A DNA stretch of 64,000 nucleotides from Drosophila miranda. Lineage: Eukaryota; Arthropoda; Insecta; Diptera; Drosophilidae. The stretch lies in contig NC_046673.1 of NCBI RefSeq assembly GCF_003369915.1, forward strand, positions 21,877,718 to 21,941,717, given 5' to 3'. Position numbers and translations under genes: made by a program. This document shows, piece after piece, positions 36,000 through 46,708 of the stretch. The notes beneath the pieces are model-generated. The model made no database searches. It was not told the origin of the DNA and saw only the letters and a list, made by a program, of their open reading frames with translations. The number at the start of each line of letters is the position of its first letter. The stretch's first letter is position 1.

Positions 36000-37178
36000 T
36001 CATTTTGGCGGTGCGCAGTCCACGGGCAGCCACTGGCAGGCCTGTGATGGAGGCGTATGCATCTGTCCCGGCAGCATCTTGATTAGGCGTCGTTCCTTGT
36101 CAAGCATTTCAGCGGCACAGAGTGTGAGGTCGCGCTGGCGAAAGATGAGGGCATCTTCTACATAAGTGATGGTCCAGAAGCTGGTCGAGGAGCTGGGACT
36201 GCCCGAACGAAGCGCAGCCAGGCGATTTCCCTCGCTGGGATCCACAAAGAAGTACCATTTGAAGAGTTCACTGCGCAGCGAGAACACAGGCGTGGAGTGC
36301 TGCTCCTGGACAAACGCTCGAATGAGACCCGCCGAGTCCGTATAGTTCTGCTCATGCCAAGTGAAGACCTGCCGTCCGTTGAGGCCGTAGTTCCAGTCAT
36401 CAGTGATGGTCGTATACAAATACTCACGGTTATCGCGACTGAGCAAGCAGAAGCCTTGGGGATGAAAGAGGGCCCCCAGCACTGGCGGCAGACTGTGATT
36501 CAGTGCCTCTACTCGCCGTTGCAGCGACGCGTCCACGCTGGCATACATGTGATGGGTCTGGATCTTGCTCACCGCATGCGCCATGTTGAACAGAAAGGCC
36601 TCGTTGCTATCGTGCATTGTCTGGTAGCGCCAGAAGAGCGATAGCTGGGCCTCGATCATCATTTTGAAGCTGACTTCGTCCCTGTCCGTGTACAGCTTGT
36701 CCAGTTGCTGAGTGAGCTTCTCCAGCGGCCGGTGGAAGTAGACGTCTTCGATGGTATGCTCTAGGATGTCACGAACTAGGGACGGTTCTATGCTGGATCC
36801 CACATACATGCCATACGACTGAATGCTCTCCTCGGCATTGATGAGATTGGCCAGGCGTTGCGACATCAGTGACCGCAGGTGCCGTCGCACCTCCTGCTGC
36901 AACTCACAGGCCGAGCGCCCCGTGGGTCCACTGGTACACTGCATATCAGTGCGTATGAAGTTACCCAGCTGGGTGTAAAGACCTTTTACCTTGTCGGTAT
37001 CATCGATAAAGTCGGACCGTATAGCTCCCCAAATGCTTTGAAAAACTTGCAGCTTATCGGCGCTGTTGGCAGCACGTCGCAGGATCACCTGGTAGCCTTC
37101 CAAGTCCGGTTCCACCGGAAAAATTTCGGCGGCAGCCACCAAGATCAGTAGGCCGATGACTAACAGCAGACGATGCAT
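36000..37178 (-). CDS. Secreted protein of unknown family, copy 1
   Basis: From ATG at 37178 a single exon encodes 392 residues. The signal peptide is MHRLLLVIGLLILVAAAE; the mature part is largely helical, with six cysteines spaced as C-x10-C, two in the middle and C-x6-C at the end (QACQWLPVDC), suggesting disulfides in an extracellular protein. N-glycosylation sequons NHS and NYT are present. No domain is recognised. It starts 53 bases after the stop codon of the Ashwin-like gene on the same strand. Codon use is normal and the frame unbroken; the second copy at 48812 is identical in protein. Confidence 0.8.
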   Translation of the reverse strand: MHRLLLVIGLLILVAAAEIFPVEPDLEGYQVILRRAANSADKLQVFQSIWGAIRSDFIDDTDKVKGLYTQLGNFIRTDMQCTSGPTGRSACELQQEVRRHLRSLMSQRLANLINAEESIQSYGMYVGSSIEPSLVRDILEHTIEDVYFHRPLEKLTQQLDKLYTDRDEVSFKMMIEAQLSLFWRYQTMHDSNEAFLFNMAHAVSKIQTHHMYASVDASLQRRVEALNHSLPPVLGALFHPQGFCLLSRDNREYLYTTITDDWNYGLNGRQVFTWHEQNYTDSAGLIRAFVQEQHSTPVFSLRSELFKWYFFVDPSEGNRLAALRSGSPSSSTSFWTITYVEDALIFRQRDLTLCAAEMLDKERRLIKMLPGQMHTPPSQACQWLPVDCAPPK

Positions 37179-37231
37179 CTCGACTGGCGCACAGTTGGCA
37201 AATGCCTTATCGAGCGGATGCCAGGCAAGGG

Positions 37232-37631
37232 TCAATGGAGGTCCATCTTGATTTGCTTGGCTTCATGACTAGATTGATTGGAGCAACAGGGTTCTTCCGC
37301 AATCGGTCGCTTGCCTCCAACCATGGACACCACTTTAATGCGCTCCGTTAGCTGATCGATCTCCATGGGTTTCTGGGGACGGCGATCCCGTGGCTCGCGG
37401 CGCGGCAGCGGCACAATGAATCCTTTGTATATCACCCGTAGTTCATCTAGCGTCAATTCCTTTGCATTTGTCAAATGCAGCTCCCTCTGCAAAAAACAAA
37501 CAACAAAAATTACTGTTACATTATACACATTTACATGAGACAACATACATAAGTCCTGTGTGAAAATGGATGTTTACCCTTTTGAATTGCTCCAATATGT
37601 CTTCGCGAGTCAGTTCGTGCAAGGTGTCCAT
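37232..37631 (-). CDS. Ashwin-like protein, copy 1
   Basis: Exon 1 37578-37631 (MDTLHELTREDILEQFKR) and exon 2 37232-37486 (GT-AG, phase 0) encode 102 residues. The core LTLDELRVIYKGFIVPLPRREPRDRR matches the Ashwin family pattern (helix, then I-x-PLPQRE-x-R). Human Ashwin (C2orf49) copurifies with the tRNA splicing ligase complex. The C-terminus is short and basic. Assignment rests on this motif alone. Intact. Confidence 0.62.
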
Positions 37632-38350
37632 GACTATTGTTATTAATTAATTGAGAACTGCAGGTGATACATGAAAATAGCGACGTCTCGGTCGAGCTTA
37701 ACCCACCTAACGCCCCTCTATTTAAACCGGTGAACAACTTGAGTTTGTTTTACTGTATGTCAATTCTTCTTATGGAAACATCCTATCCTCTCTCTTTACT
37801 TAAAAAAATGTTTAAACTTTGATTATTTTCGTGGAGTGTAGTTTACTATCCAATGGTCTACAATGGACTAATCGTTCTCTGTCACAGATCGCAAATCATA
37901 TTCCTCGATTTTGATATTCGTTTAATTATCACTAGCTAGCTGGGACCCTCAGCCTTGAACACATAATTTTAGCCGATTGATCAATCAATTTTCTACAAGA
38001 TTGACTAATTTTAACGACTCCTTTTTATTGCATTGTTTATAAAAAAAATTGAGACAAAAAAGGTCAAAGCATAAAATGTGAGTGTGTACGTAATGTAACG
38101 TAAGTGCGTTTGGAATTTTACGTAATTTTTGCTTGGTGGTCACCCTAATGCGCCAGCCAGACGTCTAATTACCCCGCCAAGGAAAAGAAGACTCAAAAGG
38201 TGTCATCCACTGGATCTCCCTACTAGATCCCTCCTATAAATTCCATTAACTTTGTATAAATAAATGTAAATAATGTATATACCCCATCCATATATGTAAC
38301 ATTAATTTTATGTATGTACATATGTATCTCCTGTGATCAATTTTTTGTCC
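37632..38350. other. Intergenic spacer, no gene seen
   Basis: 5' flank of the Ashwin-like gene, AT-rich, with ACGTAA-rich sequence near 38085-38125. Repeated at 50444-51162. Confidence 0.5.
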
Positions 38351-38756
38351 CCTTACATGTAAAACTAGATTAAAATGACAGGAAAGGTAGCAGTAAGCTT
38401 GTTTACAATAAAATACAAATTTCCCACATGAAAAAGATAGATTGTGGAGAGTGGCGCCGGGTAAGAGCTAAATATTATTTTGTGGAATAATTATCATTGA
38501 AAATTATTCATTTCTCAAATAAATATTGCATTGATGTTTAAAAAAAATCGAATAACACTATATTCCATTAATCTGATAAGCAATACGATTCAATTCTGGC
38601 GGGTCGATCATTGGGGAAAATGTTGCATACTTTTGGGCGAGGCAATTCAAGTGAATATCTTTTTTTTTTTTTTTTTTCATGTGGAAAATTTGTATTTTAT
38701 TGTAAACAAGTTTACTGCTACCTTTCGTGGCAACTTAATCTAGTTTTACATAAGTG
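38351..38756. mobile_element. MITE-like element with about 85-bp inverted ends, copy 1
   Basis: The left end (CTTACATGTAAAACTAGATT ... CCCACATGAAAAAG) is inverted at the right end (CATGTGGAAAATTTG ... AATCTAGTTTTACATAAGTG), separated by about 230 bp without coding potential. A poly-T run precedes the right end. Superfamily not determined. Confidence 0.6.
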
Positions 38757-39516
38757 AATATCAGCTTCCGAACAACCGTTCATTTGACAGGTGAAGACAC
38801 TGGGAGTTGATTTTAAAGAAAAATAATTATCTGTATGCCGTGCACCATACGCCGGATCCGAGCTATAATCATGGCCGAGAGCTCAGATTCGACCTGAAGA
38901 CGCACCAACATGTCAACCATACCAAAATGGAACCCTCGCACCAAATTGGTACTTCCGCACCAAGATGGTACTCCCGCATCCACATAGCACCTATGGCCCT
39001 GGACACACAGTCTGAAATGATATACTATACAGCTTTGCATATCGACCGACCTGCTCGACCTATCGAGCTCTAACGGCTTCATCGAAGAAATTAAATGGGG
39101 CAGTAAGCATAGCCAAAAATAATTGAGAACCACACATGAAATAAAAAAACTCATTCCAAACCACCCAAGAGGCGGAGTTTTTTGTGCGTTATTTTTTAAG
39201 TGGTGTCCCCAATAGGCCTAATCCACTATATTTACTTTGGGGGCGGGGCCTTGCGAACATGTGAAGCCGTCTCGAAGAAGTGTCTGGAAGTATCAAGTTA
39301 TTAAAACCATTATTACTTTGACTTTAATTTAATTTAATTAATTTTGACTTTACTTCCCTTTTGCGTTTTGGAGCGTGGATCTGTTCGAAATGCCTACCTT
39401 TCCACCGAAGCGTCTCGAATCCTCTGATTGATTTGGCGTATATGCCTGAAAGTAGAAGGTTCCCTTGTTGCATGACATCGCTCATCGGTCGCCCCATCAA
39501 CAGCCGCAATCGCTGC
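38757..39516. other. Intergenic spacer, no confirmed gene
   Basis: Contains an open stretch of 88 codons at 38807-39073 (plus) and one of 113 on minus in the same place. Neither has recognisable features. Identical in unit 2. Confidence 0.4.
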
Positions 39517-40109
39517 CTACAAAATCTTTAAAAGTCCGTATGCAACAGTCGCACCGCACTCTAGAAAATTGCAGGGAAGTACAGTAGAGTAGGGAAAAAA
39601 AAGAGATATTTTACGTGGTTTCTTCGGTGCAAGAAGCGGTGTCCCGACTAAGCGGGCTATAAAATAGAGAGCATCCTCTTGAAGGTCATTAGGCTGGCTA
39701 ATCTTGGATGCATAATTTATAATGTCCGCTGCAAAACTTTTAATAATGAAACCCATTGTTTCGAGCTCAATGAAATTGACTTCCTTCAGCTCCAATGGGG
39801 TTGCGCGCGGAATAGAAAACAATTTTTCAGCCATCTTTCGATGTTGAACAACTCCGGTGGTTAATATTGATCATATTCTTCGGGGACTATTGAGTGATAA
39901 TCCGCCAAATTATCGAATGCGTCTCTCCAATTCGTCGGCGTGAAGCTCGAATCATATAATTTTCTTAGAATAACATTGTAGAAGGGTGTTTTTGTGTTGC
40001 CGGAAAAAATTGTATCCAGATGGGTAACATCACACAAAGCTGGAAGATGCCTGAATCGGCATTTGAAACGGCCAATAGCCGTTAGATTGTCTGCTAGGCC
40101 CATATCCAT
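39517..40109 (-). CDS. Pair of short ORFs of unknown origin, copy 1
   Basis: On the minus strand an ATG at about 40109 starts 82 codons (MDMGLADNLTAIGRFKCRF to PEEYDQY, stop at 39861). After 26 bases a second ATG at 39834 starts 105 codons (MAEKLFSIPRATPLELKEV, FAADIINYASKIS, LYFIARLVGTPLLAPKKPRK, stop at 39517). Both look coding in composition and are preserved in unit 2 with no change. They may be exons of one gene whose junctions I cannot place, a two-ORF transcript, or captured foreign sequence. Function unknown. Confidence 0.45.
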
Positions 40110-40472
40110 ACTCCTTTGCAGGACGATACTTAAGGCCGCGTTTATTTTTTTAAAGCCTAGCTTGGAACGGTTATGAACGGGTGTAAGTACTTGCGCTATG
40201 AGTACCACACGCAAGTAAATGAAACGGAAGCAAGTCTTGCTAACAAATTTTTTAAGAAAAATCGGTTGGTTTTAAAAATCAACTTTTTATATTATTTTTA
40301 TATTTGACAGAACCGCGAATTCGCTCAGAATTGTTCTTAGTTTTGTCCAGGAGACTCTTGGAACATTCACCACAAACACGATCACCGCGGGATCATATGA
40401 ATTATGATTTCCAATTATTTATAATATTTAGACGGGTTAGCTCATTACTCTATCTGCTATCCATGGAGACAA

Positions 40473-42341
40473 TCATCTATGCTTCTGGCAGATCGATGGG
40501 CGACTCTCGCTGATACAGTTTCTTATCCATTTCCATTTTGACATTCTCTGGGAGGGTCTTTTCCAACTGAATGATAATCCTTATTAGCTCAGCGAATGCC
40601 GTCGACATTGTGAGATTGTCTCGAAAGAATGGGGCCATCAGCGAGGCCACATTGTTGGCTTGCTCCCCAATGAGCAGAATATGCTCCCACAGTTCGCATG
40701 GACGTAGCAGGGAAAAAGATTGCCGCCTAATGAGGCACCCAATATGGAAAAACCAAACCAATGGGCTCCGATTACTTGATGTGGCTCGCAGCAGGAGTAG
40801 ACACGATCCCATAGCCTAGTGGCGATTTCCATCACTGACGACAAGCTCTTTGAACTTCTTCTGGATCTCATCCTTGACAGCCTGGTACACCCGCTCCTTG
40901 AGCACTGTCATCGACAGCTGCCTAACATCAAACTGCAGGTTGACGCGTCGGAACATCCTTTGGGGGGAATCCACAATAGATGAATCTACATTTCCGGCAA
41001 AGTTATACTCACATATAAGGCCTTGGTAATCACAGTCCGATCGAATCGACCCGGATGGAAAATGTACGAGCAGTAGGCCTCGCGTGGATCGATGCCCTGC
41101 TGCATGGTGAGACAATAACTATCTGGTGGTGGTTCTAGGACAGAAGACCCCTTTGAATGGCCTGATTACAGCCATAATAGATCGTGGAGACATTAAAATC
41201 ACCTTCAACATTGCTCCAGAGCGCACAGATGTGTATGAGGGTGACATTAAAGTCGATCAGATCCATGTCTGGCTTCACCACTGTGTGCTTCATAATCAAT
41301 TCTATGTCTCTGGAACCAACATCTGTCATATTCTTGTCGAGTTGCACGCAAAAAAACTTAGCCCATCGTTGTGTGAGAGTTGTTTGTGCTGCAGAAATAA
41401 ACCAAATATGCATTAGCAGCTCCAAAGATAGAAATTCTAGAATTCGAACACTTACGTCCTTGTGCTGTTGGTGCTCCTTGACCTCCATCAGAGCAGTTAA
41501 TGGTGGATACTGCCTGCATAGTATCCACTGACCAGAGTCGCAGCTCATTGCTCCTGTAAACAACCAGAAGATAGGCCGTGCCATCGATTTCACTGAATGA
41601 CATGTAATTGGCCGCATCCACAGAGTCCGCTCGTCTAATAAAATAGCAGAAAAAGACAACATTAAATCGGTATGGCTTGACCCAGAAGCTGCGGCACTCA
41701 CCTCAGAGCCCCCGCAAGGTTGTACAGAAAGCGAGGCATCAGATGCGGTTCCTCGACCTCGTGCGTCACAATGGAGTCATCGACACAGTTCATACCGTGG
41801 ATCAAAACCTTGTTCTGGTAGGCCACAGCAAAGTGGGCTATTTGGGCGTGCTCCGACATTAACGAAGCAGCGACAGTGGGCATTCCAAGTCCGTCCGTAA
41901 GAAAGTAGGTACTTGGATCTTCGATCTTTTCAGTCACGTTATAGAACATCGATTGTGACTGAAGATCGTCTGGCCCAGCAGCAGCGCCCACAGCTACTCC
42001 AACCATCTTCAGTGGGAACATATAGCGATGGTCACTGCTCACAGTGACAACCAGCCCAACAGTGTCATGGTTTGGGGCTGCTCCGTAAGGGATACATTGA
42101 GCACAGCCGAGTCGTTGATTCGCAAACGCAAGTGGTTCCTCACAAGCGATCTATCCAGGCTAAGCTCAGCGAGCTCTAGTACCGACTTTCTAGTCCGCCT
42201 TTAAGCAAAAATTGTAATTGCTTTACCGATTTGTTCACAATAAAACTTACCAATATACATATTAAGCGGTTTCTGTACTGCACCTTATTATTTGTGTAGC
42301 AGATATCTCAAAGTTATTGGAATCCTGCAGACTGTTCAGTC
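40473..42341 (-). pseudogene. Nup160-like pseudogene, copy E
   Basis: Begins abruptly at CATCTATGCTTCTGGC (the LPEA stop region) fused to the end of unit 1, and runs to the exon 1 start near 42341. It carries the breaks shared with A, D and G, plus one extra base lost near 41363 (GATGGGCT for GATGGGGCT). It lacks the 3' pieces that A, D and G have beyond this point. Confidence 0.85.
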
Positions 42342-42751
42342 ATGACAGACAGAAATTAATTTAAATAATGGTCTCTCTTAAATCAACCCTGAAACCCTAA
42401 CTGTAATCGATAGCTGATAGGTAATTAATATGCTATTTTTTTTAATTGCAGCCCTGTCACCGTCTTGTGAAATAGATTGATCTGGAAGTGTAGTGAAATA
42501 CGACGATAAGCCAAATTAAGGGACTCTTTAAAGCTGTATGACATTAGACTTTGTTAAATTTGCTGCAATTGCGATGCAACTTGAATGCAAATAATTCGGC
42601 AGTATATTTACGGTATATTTTGAAATTTGTCAAGTAGCTCGGTATATTTCTGAGGGTCAATAAATCTGATATCGATACGCAACAACAACACCGACTCTCA
42701 TTCCATTTCAAAGTTATTTATTTTAGTTTGTTGCAACAATTATGTCGATGT

Positions 42752-42890
42752 TAGTTCGATGTCTGGCGATTTCTACAGTTTGGCTTGGCTACTCCAGGCG
42801 GTTGGTGGGGGTCTGGCCTACTTCAGTAGCTGGCATTCTAGTGGAGTTCTATTTCTGATAGTGTCTGCTTTGTGGCATACCATTTCCCAC
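42752..42890 (+). pseudogene. Nemp remnant, copy 2
   Basis: Same internal fusion as at 14053-14190, downstream of copy E exactly where intact Nemp stands beyond D and G. It therefore derives from a Nup160-Nemp block that lost most of Nemp. Confidence 0.85.
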
Positions 42891-42925
42891 GTTCACCCCA
42901 CCCCCTCCCATGTACAGAAGTCTTG

Positions 42926-43112
42926 TTCTTCCAAGTTTAAAAATTTTCAAAATATGTATGTTTGTATATAGTGACGGGACAACTCCATGGTTCCCATGGC
43001 CAACTGCCATCACCAGAAATCGTCTTCTTAAAAAGTTTACAAAATTTTGAGATGGGAGATTGATATTCTCGATAGTACTATGATAGTCGAAAAACCCTCG
43101 ATACTATCGATG
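42926..43112 (+). repeat. Breakpoint repeat R, copy 4
   Basis: Joins the Nemp remnant to the ATG of Nup160-like copy F. CCCTCGATACTATCGATGG ends it. Confidence 0.8.
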
Positions 43113-43785
43113 GTGAAGTGTCTGCAGGATTCCAATAACTTTGAGATATCTGGCGGACATTGCTACACAAATAATAAGATGCAGTACAGAAACCGCTTTA
43201 TATGTATATTGGCAAGTTTTTTTGTGAACAAATCGGTAAAGCAATTAAAATTTTTGCTTAAAGGCGGACTAGAAAGTCGTTACTAGAGCTCGCTGAGCTT
43301 AGCCTGGATAGATCGCTTGTGAGGAACCACTTGCGTTTGCGAATCAACGACTCGGCTGTGCTCAATGTATCCCTTACGGAGCAGCCCCAAACCATGACAC
43401 TATTTGGCTGGTTGTCACTGTGAGCAGTGACCATCGGTATTGTATGTTCCCACTGAAGACGGTTGGAGTAGCCGTGGGCGCTGCTGCTGGGCCAGACGAT
43501 CTACAGTCACAATCTATATTCTATGACGTGACTGAAAAGATCGACGATCCAAGTGCCTACTTTCTTACGGACGGACTCGGAATGCCCACTGTCGCTGCTT
43601 CGTTTATGTCGGAGCACGCTCAAGTAGCCCACTTTGCGGTGGCCTACCAGAACAAGGTTTTGTTCCACGTTATAAACTGTGTCGATGACTCCAATGTGAC
43701 GCACGAGGTCAAGGAACCGGATATGAAGCCTCGCTTTCTGTACAACCTTGCGGGTGCTCTGAGGTGAGTGCCGCAGCTTCTGGTT
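43110..43785 (+). pseudogene. Nup160-like fragment, copy F (mosaic)
   Basis: Position and 3' half correspond to copy C, but exon 2 up to about 43430 matches the A/D/E/G type, including the base loss after GAGCAG. From about 43430 on it is C-like (TATTGTATGTTCCC). The intron 1 donor reads GCAAGT instead of GTAAGT, and exon 1 begins MVKCLQDSN. The frame is broken in exon 2. Confidence 0.78.
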
Positions 43786-46281
43786 GGCTTAGCCCTCGAA
43801 GAGCTTTGCCCGATTGAGGCGCTGAATGGAAGCGTCACTATAATGTGAACACGATTATAAATCATTCAATGTTAAGGATTCAGGGTCTCTTTGCTTACAA
43901 GCCTGCTGGGATATTCGAGGAAATGGGTGTCACGGCCAGCCAAAAATGAGTGTAATACGATCTCATATAGTTCTCAGTCTTTGTAAGGAAATGTTGTTCC
44001 GTCTCATCGTATTGCTGCTCCAAAATCTATAGTCAATGAGTAAATCTCGACAGACGGAAATGCTGCAAAGGAGATACAATATTAAGTGTAATTAGATGCA
44101 GATTAAATGGGGGATATATTTGTATTTATATTGTACCGTATCAAAGCCATTTGTTTGAACGTCTCAGCTACAATGGATATTCTGTATTCGCTGCCAAACA
44201 ATGCCCCAGTTGGCAGCAGGAAACGCGTGGACCTGGCATAATATGGAAAAAGAAAATAGAGAATACAACAATAATAATATGAATAAAGCTATAGCGATTG
44301 GCTCTACCGTTTGGCGGCGGTGCATCCGGATCGATCACACAAAGAATATTCAGCAGCAGTAGCGCGTTCTTCAGTTTCTGAACGGTGTCCATTGGCAGGA
44401 TGGCGCCAGTGTAGTCATCATCTATGCTTCTGGCAGATCGATGGGCGACTCTCGCTGATACGGTTTCTTATCCATTTCCATTTTGACATTCTCTGGGAGG
44501 CTCTTTTCCAACTGAGTGATAATCCTTATTAGCTCAGCGAATGCCGTCGACATTGTGAGATTGTCTCGAAAGAATGGGGCCATCAGCGAGGCCACATTTT
44601 TGGCTTGCTCCCCAATGAGCAGAATATGCTCCCACAGTTCGCATGGACGTAGCAGGGAAAAAGATTGCCGCCTAATGAGGCACCCAATATGGAAAAACCA
44701 AACCAATGGGCTCCGATTACTTGATGTGGCTCGCAGCAGGAGTAGACACGATCCCATAGCCTAGTGTCGATTTCCATCACTGACGACAAGCTCTTTGAAC
44801 TTCTTCTGGATCTCATCCTTGACAGCCTGGTACACCCGCTCCTTGAGCACTGTCATCGACAGCTGCCTAACACCAAACTGCAGGTTGACGCGTCGGAACA
44901 TCCTTTGGGGGGAATCCACAATAGATGAATCTACATTTCCGGCAAAGATATACTCACATATAAGGCCTTGGTAATCACAGTCCGATCGAATCGACCCGGA
45001 TGGAAAATGTACGAGCAGTAGGCCTCGCGTGGATCGATGCCCTGCTGCATGGTGAGACAATAACTATCTGGTGGTGGTTCTAGGACAGAAGACCCCTTTG
45101 AATGGCCTGATTACAGCCATAATAGATCGTGGAGACATTAAAATCACCTTCAACATTGCTCCAGAGCGCACAGATGTGTATGAGGGTGACATTAAAGTCG
45201 ATCAGATCCATGTCTGGCTTCACCACTGTGTGCTTCATAATCAATTCTATGTCTCTGGAACCAACATCTGTCATATTCTTGTCGAGTTGCACGCAAAAAA
45301 ACTTAGCCCCATCGTTGTGTGAGAGTTGTTTGTGCTGCAGAAATAAACCAAATATGCATTAGCAGCTCCAAAGATAGAAATTCTAGAATTCGAACACTTA
45401 CGTCCTTGTGCTGTTGGTGCTCCTTGACCTCCATCAGAGCAGTTAATGGTGGATACTGCCTGCATAGTATCCACTGACCAGAGTCGCAGCTCATTGCTCC
45501 TGTAAACAACCAGAAGATAGGCCGTGCCATCGATTTCACTGAATGACATGTAATTGGCCGCATCCACAGAGTCCGCTCGTCTAATAAAATAGCAGAAAAA
45601 GACAACATTAAATCGGTATGGCTTGACCCAGAAGCTGCGGCACTCACCTCAGAGCCCCGCAAGGTTGTACAGAAAGCGAGGCATCAGATGCGGTTCCTCG
45701 ACCTCGTGCGTCACAATGGAGTCATCGACACAGTTCATACCGTGGATCAAAACCTTGTTCTGGTAGGCCACAGCAAAGTGGGCTATTTGGGCGTGCTCCG
45801 ACATAAACGAAGCAGCGACAGTGGGCATTCCGAGTCCGTCCGTAAGAAAGTAGGTACTTGGATCTTCGATCTTTTCAGTCACGTTATAGAACATCGATTG
45901 TGACTGAAGATCGTCTGGCCCAGCAGCAGCGCCCACAGCTACTCCAACCGTCTTCAGTGGGAACATATAGCGATGGTCACTGCTCACAGTGACAACCAGC
46001 CCAACAGTGTCATGGTTTGGGGCTGCTCCGTAAGGGATACATTGAGCACAGCCGAGTCGTTGATTCGCAAACGCAAGTGGTTCCTCACAAGCGATCTATC
46101 CAGGCTAAGCTCAGCGAGCTCTAGTACCGACTTTCTAGTCCGCCTTTAAGCAAAAATTGTAATTGCTTTACCGATTTGTTCACAATAAAACTTACCAATA
46201 TACATATTAAGCGGTTTCTGTACTGCACCTTATTATTTGTGTAGCAGATATCTCAAAGTTATTGGAATCCTGCAGACTGTT
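43786..46281 (-). pseudogene. Nup160-like pseudogene, copy G
   Basis: Full partner of D in unit 2, with the shared breaks. One base is missing at the exon 2 end (CAGAGCCCCGC for CAGAGCCCCCGC). It keeps the ATTGGCAGGATGGCGCC stretch that D lost, as A does. Faces copy F tail-to-tail and Nemp copy 2 head-to-head. Confidence 0.85.
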
Positions 46282-46708
46282 CAGTCATGACAGACAGAAA
46301 TTAATTTAAATAATGGTCTCTCTTAAATCAACCCTGAAACCCTAACTGTAATCGATAGCTGATAGGTAATTAATATGCTATTTTTTTTAATTGCAGCCCT
46401 GTCACCGTCTTGTGAAATAGATTGATCTGGAAGTGTAGTGAAATACGACGATAGGCCAAATTAAGGGACTCTTTAAAGCTGTATGACATTAGACTTTGTT
46501 AAATTTGCTGCAATTGCGATGCAACAAGAATGCAAATAATTCGGCAGTATATTTACGGTATATTTTGAAATTTGTCACGTAGTTCGGTATATTTCTGAGG
46601 GGCGATAAATCTGATATCGATACGCAACAACAACGCCGACTCTCATTCCATTTCGAAGTTATTAATTTTAATTTGTTGCAACAATTATCTGAATTATAGA
46701 GCATAAAA

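Larger units (their letters stand above)
30133..40473 (+). repeat. Direct duplication unit 1 (about 10.3 kb)
   Basis: Repeated at 42930-53209 with offsets of 12798 to 12816. It contains repeat R, a facing Nup160-like pair, Nemp, a secreted-protein gene, an Ashwin-like gene and an unknown ORF pair. Most coding sequence is near identical between units. Unit 1 has about 80 bp near 40205-40287 that unit 2 lacks. Confidence 0.9.
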
